From NCBI GenBank assembly GCA_007117785.1, contig SKFV01000107.1:1-8414 (forward strand): 8,414 nucleotides of DNA, written 5' to 3'. The DNA comes from Pseudomonas sp. (GTDB lineage: Bacteria > Pseudomonadota > Gammaproteobacteria > Pseudomonadales > Pseudomonadaceae). The position numbers and the translations under genes are program-made. The notes under the pieces were generated by a model. It made no database searches, was not told the DNA's origin, and saw nothing but the letters and a program-made list of their open reading frames with translations. Below are positions 6,323-8,414 of the stretch, in pieces. The stretch's first letter is position 1, and each line of letters starts with the position of its first letter.

Positions 6323-6946
6323 CTAGCCACCAAAAGGCGCTGGGTCACCCAGGCCGACGCGGGTCACTTCAACGGTGTCGTCCAGCATACTGATTACCGT
6401 GGTCGGTTCTACCTCACAGGCACCGCCATCAATGATCAGGTCTATTTGCTTACCAATACGATCGCGGATCATCTCCGGATCGGTTAATGGCAAATCATCA
6501 CCCGGCAACATCAAAGTCACACTCATCAAGGGCTCACCCAGGGCTTCCAGCAAATCAAGCGTAATCTGGTGCTGTGGAATACGCAGGCCGATAGTGCGAC
6601 GCTTGGGGTGCAGCAAGCGCCGCGGCACCTCGCTGGTCGCATTCAGAATAAAGGTATAGGGCCCCGGGGTATGGGCCTTGAGCAGACGAAAGGTGGTATT
6701 GTCCACCTTGGCATACACCCCCAACTCGGACAGGTCGCGACAGACCAGCGTAAAGTTGTGGTTCTTGTCTAGCTCACGCAGGCGCCGAATCCGCTCCAGC
6801 GCATTCTTGTCACCCAGATGACAACCCAGGGCATAGGCTGAATCAGTCGGATAGGCAACCACCCCCCCCTGACGAATAATATCGACCGCCTGGCGAATCA
6901 GCCGGGGTTGCGGGTTATCCGGATGAATCTGAAAAAACTGGCTCAC
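6323..6946 (-). CDS. yciO: YciO, Sua5/YrdC/YciO-family protein (TsaC paralog)
   Basis: This gene closely follows E. coli YciO along its whole length (SQFFQIHPDNPQ, AYPTDSAYALGC, NFTLVCRDLSEL, KRRTIGLRIP, EALGEPLMSVTLMLPG, PTTVI). The family binds RNA and nucleotides and is related to TsaC/Sua5, the threonylcarbamoyl-AMP synthases for tRNA t6A. The exact role of YciO is unsettled. The TsaC motif S-T-S-A-N is replaced by SVTLMLPG (residues 142-149), as in other YciO proteins, so I do not call it a t6A synthase. I set the start at the GTG at 6946. It gives 207 aa (E. coli 206) beginning exactly at the family N-terminus, with GAGGA 7 nt upstream. The longer ATG at 6982 would add 12 unconserved residues and overlap rnm. 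The SD overlaps the rnm stop codon, suggesting translational coupling. A run of eight G lies at codons ~26-29. Confidence 0.92.
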   Translation of the reverse strand: MSQFFQIHPDNPQPRLIRQAVDIIRQGGVVAYPTDSAYALGCHLGDKNALERIRRLRELDKNHNFTLVCRDLSELGVYAKVDNTTFRLLKAHTPGPYTFILNATSEVPRRLLHPKRRTIGLRIPQHQITLDLLEALGEPLMSVTLMLPGDDLPLTDPEMIRDRIGKQIDLIIDGGACEVEPTTVISMLDDTVEVTRVGLGDPAPFGG

Positions 6947-6953
6947 ACTGAAT

Positions 6954-6958
6954 TCCTC
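6954..6958 (-). promoter_or_regulatory. Ribosome binding site deciding the GTG start of yciO
   Basis: GAGGA on the minus strand lies 7 nt before the GTG at 6946 and shares bases with the TGA stop of rnm (6957-6959). Ribosomes finishing rnm are therefore placed directly at the yciO start. Confidence 0.7.
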
Positions 6959-7829
6959 ATCCACAACGGCCTGGCGCCGCATTGAAGGCTTCGTCCTGCC
7001 AAAGCGGCTGACACTCTGGCGGCAGTGCCGTCATTTGTCCCAAGGCCATCCAGGGCGAATCCGGGTTATGAAAATCGCTGCCGCAACTGACCAGAAAGCC
7101 CATCTCGCTGCTCAGCTTGCCCAGATAGGCTACCTGCTCGACCGGCTGCTTGCCATTGACCACTTCAATGCCGCGCCCGCCCGCCTTGGCAAAGGCACGC
7201 AACAGCTTGCGCAGCTGGCTGCGGCTGAAACCGTATTGCCAGGGGTGGGCAATCACCGCAATGCCACCGGCGGCACGAATCTGTCCGACCACCGTATCCA
7301 GCGTCGGCCAATGCTGACGAATATCGCCCAGCTTGCCGGCACCCAGCCATTTCTGAAAGGCGGCAGCACGGTCAGATACATACCCCGAGGCGACCAACCA
7401 ATCGGCAAAGTGCGGCCGTGCCGGCGGGCTGTCTTCATCCGCACCGGCCAGACGTTGCTGCTCAATGGCGCCCTCAAGGGCACCCGGCATATTCTTTTGC
7501 GCCAGCTTGTCAGCAATCTGCTCGGCACGGCGCCAGCGCCCGGTACGGACTTCACTCAAGGCCTGCTGAAAATCAGCATCCTGCGGATCAAAGCCGTAGC
7601 CAAGAATGTGCAGGGTGCGTGATTGCCACTGGGCCGACAGCTCGACGCCACTGACCCAGCCCATGCCCGCAGCCAGCGCAGCAGCGCGCGACTGCTCCAG
7701 GCCGTCGATACAGTCATGGTCGGTCAGGGCAATCAGCTCGACACCCGCCGCAGCGGCTCGTTGCATGAGTTCGTCAGGGGGCAGCACGCCATCGGAAGCG
7801 GTGCTGTGCATATGCAAATCAGCGCGCAC
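6957..7829 (-). CDS. rnm: RNase AM (PHP-domain 5'-3' exonuclease, YciV/TrpH)
   Basis: This is a PHP-family metallo-phosphoesterase. The E. coli ortholog removes nucleotides from 5'-monophosphorylated RNA, completes the 5' ends of rRNAs, and hydrolyses 3',5'-bisphosphonucleotides. All the PHP metal ligands can be seen: DLHMHSTASDG (H6, H8, D13), ALTDHD (D37, H38), GVELS (E63), LHILGY (H74), PARPHFA (H140), VIAHPW (H195) and SCGSDFHNP (D252, H254). The protein is 290 aa against about 293 in E. coli. The start is the GTG at 7829, 4 residues before the metal-binding motif, with AGGAG 5 nt upstream. An open frame continues 80 codons further upstream to an ATG at 8069, but that part crosses the divergent yciI gene and has no family resemblance, so I discard it. 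It is the first gene of the operon, with yciO following after 10 nt. Confidence 0.94.
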   Translation of the reverse strand: MRADLHMHSTASDGVLPPDELMQRAAAAGVELIALTDHDCIDGLEQSRAAALAAGMGWVSGVELSAQWQSRTLHILGYGFDPQDADFQQALSEVRTGRWRRAEQIADKLAQKNMPGALEGAIEQQRLAGADEDSPPARPHFADWLVASGYVSDRAAAFQKWLGAGKLGDIRQHWPTLDTVVGQIRAAGGIAVIAHPWQYGFSRSQLRKLLRAFAKAGGRGIEVVNGKQPVEQVAYLGKLSSEMGFLVSCGSDFHNPDSPWMALGQMTALPPECQPLWQDEAFNAAPGRCG

Positions 7830-7834
7830 AGGAT

Positions 7835-7839
7835 CTCCT
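7835..7839 (-). promoter_or_regulatory. Ribosome binding site deciding the GTG start of rnm
   Basis: AGGAG on the minus strand lies 5 nt before the GTG at 7829. It fixes the start just before the conserved DLHMHS motif and argues against the 80-codon upstream extension into yciI. Confidence 0.75.
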
Positions 7840-7843
7840 GTAT

Positions 7844-7856
7844 GGGGAATTTCCCC
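7844..7856. promoter_or_regulatory. Operator-like dyad at the start of the rnm operon
   Basis: GGGGAATTTCCCC is a 13-bp inverted repeat with perfect 6-bp arms around a central T. It lies one base beyond the candidate -10 box of the rnm promoter and before the rnm SD, so it would cover the transcription start. It could be a repressor site or, in the RNA, a small 5' hairpin. I cannot assign a regulator. Confidence 0.45.
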
Positions 7857-7857
7857 T

Positions 7858-7863
7858 ATTATG
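7858..7863 (-). promoter_or_regulatory. Candidate -10 box of the rnm-yciO-trpS-scpAB-rluB operon
   Basis: CATAAT on the minus strand matches the -10 consensus at 5 of 6 positions. It lies about 30 nt before the rnm GTG, in the 111-nt divergent region. No good -35 is found 16-18 nt upstream; TTAAGC at a 19-nt spacing is weak. If used, transcription would start around 7851, inside the GGGGAATTTCCCC dyad. Confidence 0.4.
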
Positions 7864-7902
7864 CCTTGTCTACGCCAAGAGCGCTTAACCGGATACACTT
7901 GC

Positions 7903-7919
7903 GAGCGGAAAACCCGCTC
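7903..7919 (+). promoter_or_regulatory. Hairpin in the divergent region upstream of yciI
   Basis: GAGCGG-AAAAC-CCGCTC forms a 6-bp GC-rich stem with a 5-nt loop, 21 nt before the yciI ATG. Only TT follows it, so it is not an intrinsic terminator for either strand. It may form in the yciI leader or be a binding site. A weak plus-strand -10-like TACACT sits at 7894-7899, just before it, without a clear -35. Confidence 0.3.
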
Positions 7920-7940
7920 TTCAAGACTCAAGGACAGCCC

Positions 7941-8249
7941 ATGTACTACGCCATTATGGCCACCGATTACCCCGACACCCTTGATGCCCGCCTGCAGGCG
8001 CGGCCGGATCACCTGGCGCGCCTGCATGCACTGCAGGAGGCCGGTCGCCTGCTGCTCGCCGGCCCGCACCCCGCGGTCGACAGCAATGAGCCCGGCAGTG
8101 CCGGTTTTACCGGCAGCCTGGTAGTTGCGGAATTTGCCAGCCTGGCTGATGCCGAAGCCTGGGCCGCAGCCGACCCCTATGTTGCTGCCGGGGTCTATCA
8201 GGATGTGCGGGTCAAACCCTTCAAGGCCGTACTGCCAGCACAGCGCTGA
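7941..8249 (+). CDS. yciI: YciI family protein
   Basis: This is a small cytoplasmic protein of the YCII family (dimeric alpha-beta barrel, ferredoxin-like fold), 102 aa, the usual length. It follows Haemophilus YciI almost end to end: MYYAIMATDYPDTLDARL at the N-terminus, RPDHLARLHALQEAGRLL, AGPHPA, AGFTGSLVVAEF and WAAADPYVAAGVYQDV with VKPFKAV at the end. The conserved His in PDHLARL (residue 24) belongs to the family's proposed active-site Asp-His pair. The cellular role of free-standing YciI is not established. The ATG has AAGGA 6 nt upstream. It is transcribed divergently from rnm and is followed after 25 nt by a response regulator gene, so the two may share a transcript. Confidence 0.93.
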   Translation: MYYAIMATDYPDTLDARLQARPDHLARLHALQEAGRLLLAGPHPAVDSNEPGSAGFTGSLVVAEFASLADAEAWAAADPYVAAGVYQDVRVKPFKAVLPAQR

Positions 8250-8274
8250 GCTGATTCACACAAGAGGCAAGCCC

Positions 8275-8414
8275 GTGACCACTGCCAGCATATTGATGAT
8301 TGATGACGACCAGGAACTCTGCGCCCTGCTCAGTGACTGGCTGGGCAGTGAAGGCTTTGTGCTCGACTGTGTGCATGACGGCGAGCGGGGCCTGGCCCGC
8401 GCGCTGACTGGTGA
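8275..8414 (+). CDS. Response regulator, N-terminal part (CpxR-like), cut by the window edge
   Basis: A GTG start with AGAGG 7 nt upstream opens a frame of 46 complete codons to the window edge: MTTASILMIDDDQELCALLS, then DWLGSEGFVLDCVHDGERGL. This is the start of a receiver domain. Beta-1 ends in the acidic IDDD cluster (D10-D12) that binds Mg2+, followed by helix 1 and the SEGF turn to beta-2. The phosphorylated Asp, expected at about residue 52-55, and the output domain lie beyond the window. The wording ILMIDDDQELCALL..WL..EGF resembles CpxR of pseudomonads, which controls envelope-stress genes together with a sensor kinase. I recall a CpxR-like gene beside yciI in P. aeruginosa. OmpR-family membership is inferred from that resemblance and not shown here. 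It is 25 nt after yciI. Confidence 0.85.
   Translation, partial: MTTASILMIDDDQELCALLSDWLGSEGFVLDCVHDGERGLARALTG

Noticed and set aside
7830..8069. 80-codon N-terminal extension of the rnm frame
   Set aside because: It runs antisense through yciI and the divergent promoter region, has no family resemblance, and the GTG at 7829 has a good SD next to the conserved metal-binding motif.

Overview
The window looks like chromosomal DNA of a GC-rich gammaproteobacterium, most likely Pseudomonadaceae (Pseudomonas or Halopseudomonas-like). I infer this from four things: the gene set rnm-yciO-trpS-scpA-scpB-rluB, a long TrpRS with an internal insertion, a YciI very close to the Haemophilus/Pseudomonas type, and the start of a CpxR-like response regulator. 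No RNA genes, CRISPR arrays, insertion sequences or phage genes are visible, and coding density is high.

Layout. (1) Positions 1-2275, minus strand: the N-terminal part of a very large secreted filamentous adhesin/exoprotein of the leukotoxin LktA / two-partner-secretion type. Its frame is cut by one in-frame TAG at 830-832. The same frame then runs open for another 276 codons to the window edge. (2) Positions 2276-2457: AT-rich spacer with a candidate promoter for the adhesin. (3) Positions 2458-7829, minus strand: a tightly packed housekeeping operon, in transcription order rnm (RNase AM, PHP family), yciO, trpS, scpA, scpB, rluB. Gaps are 3-108 nt, with one 32-nt overlap between scpA and scpB. 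(4) Positions 7830-7940: a divergent regulatory region with a 13-bp dyad next to a candidate -10 box. (5) Positions 7941-8414, plus strand: yciI and then the start of a response regulator that runs off the window.

How the genes fit together. The minus-strand operon combines RNA maturation (RNase AM, RluB), a TsaC/Sua5 relative (YciO), tRNA-Trp charging (TrpS) and the condensin accessory subunits ScpA/ScpB. It is a growth-related core cluster. The adhesin is a separate accessory gene placed after it. Several annotated starts were corrected from the sequence. rnm begins at a GTG (7829), yciO at a GTG (6946) and trpS at a TTG (6214), each with its own Shine-Dalgarno. rluB begins at the ATG at 3339, and the adhesin probably at the ATG at 2275.

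Most worth a second look: the in-frame amber codon in the otherwise intact adhesin; the C-x21-C-x6-C-x2-C motif in TrpRS, which closely resembles a known [4Fe-4S]-binding motif in that family; and the operator-like dyad at the start of the rnm operon.
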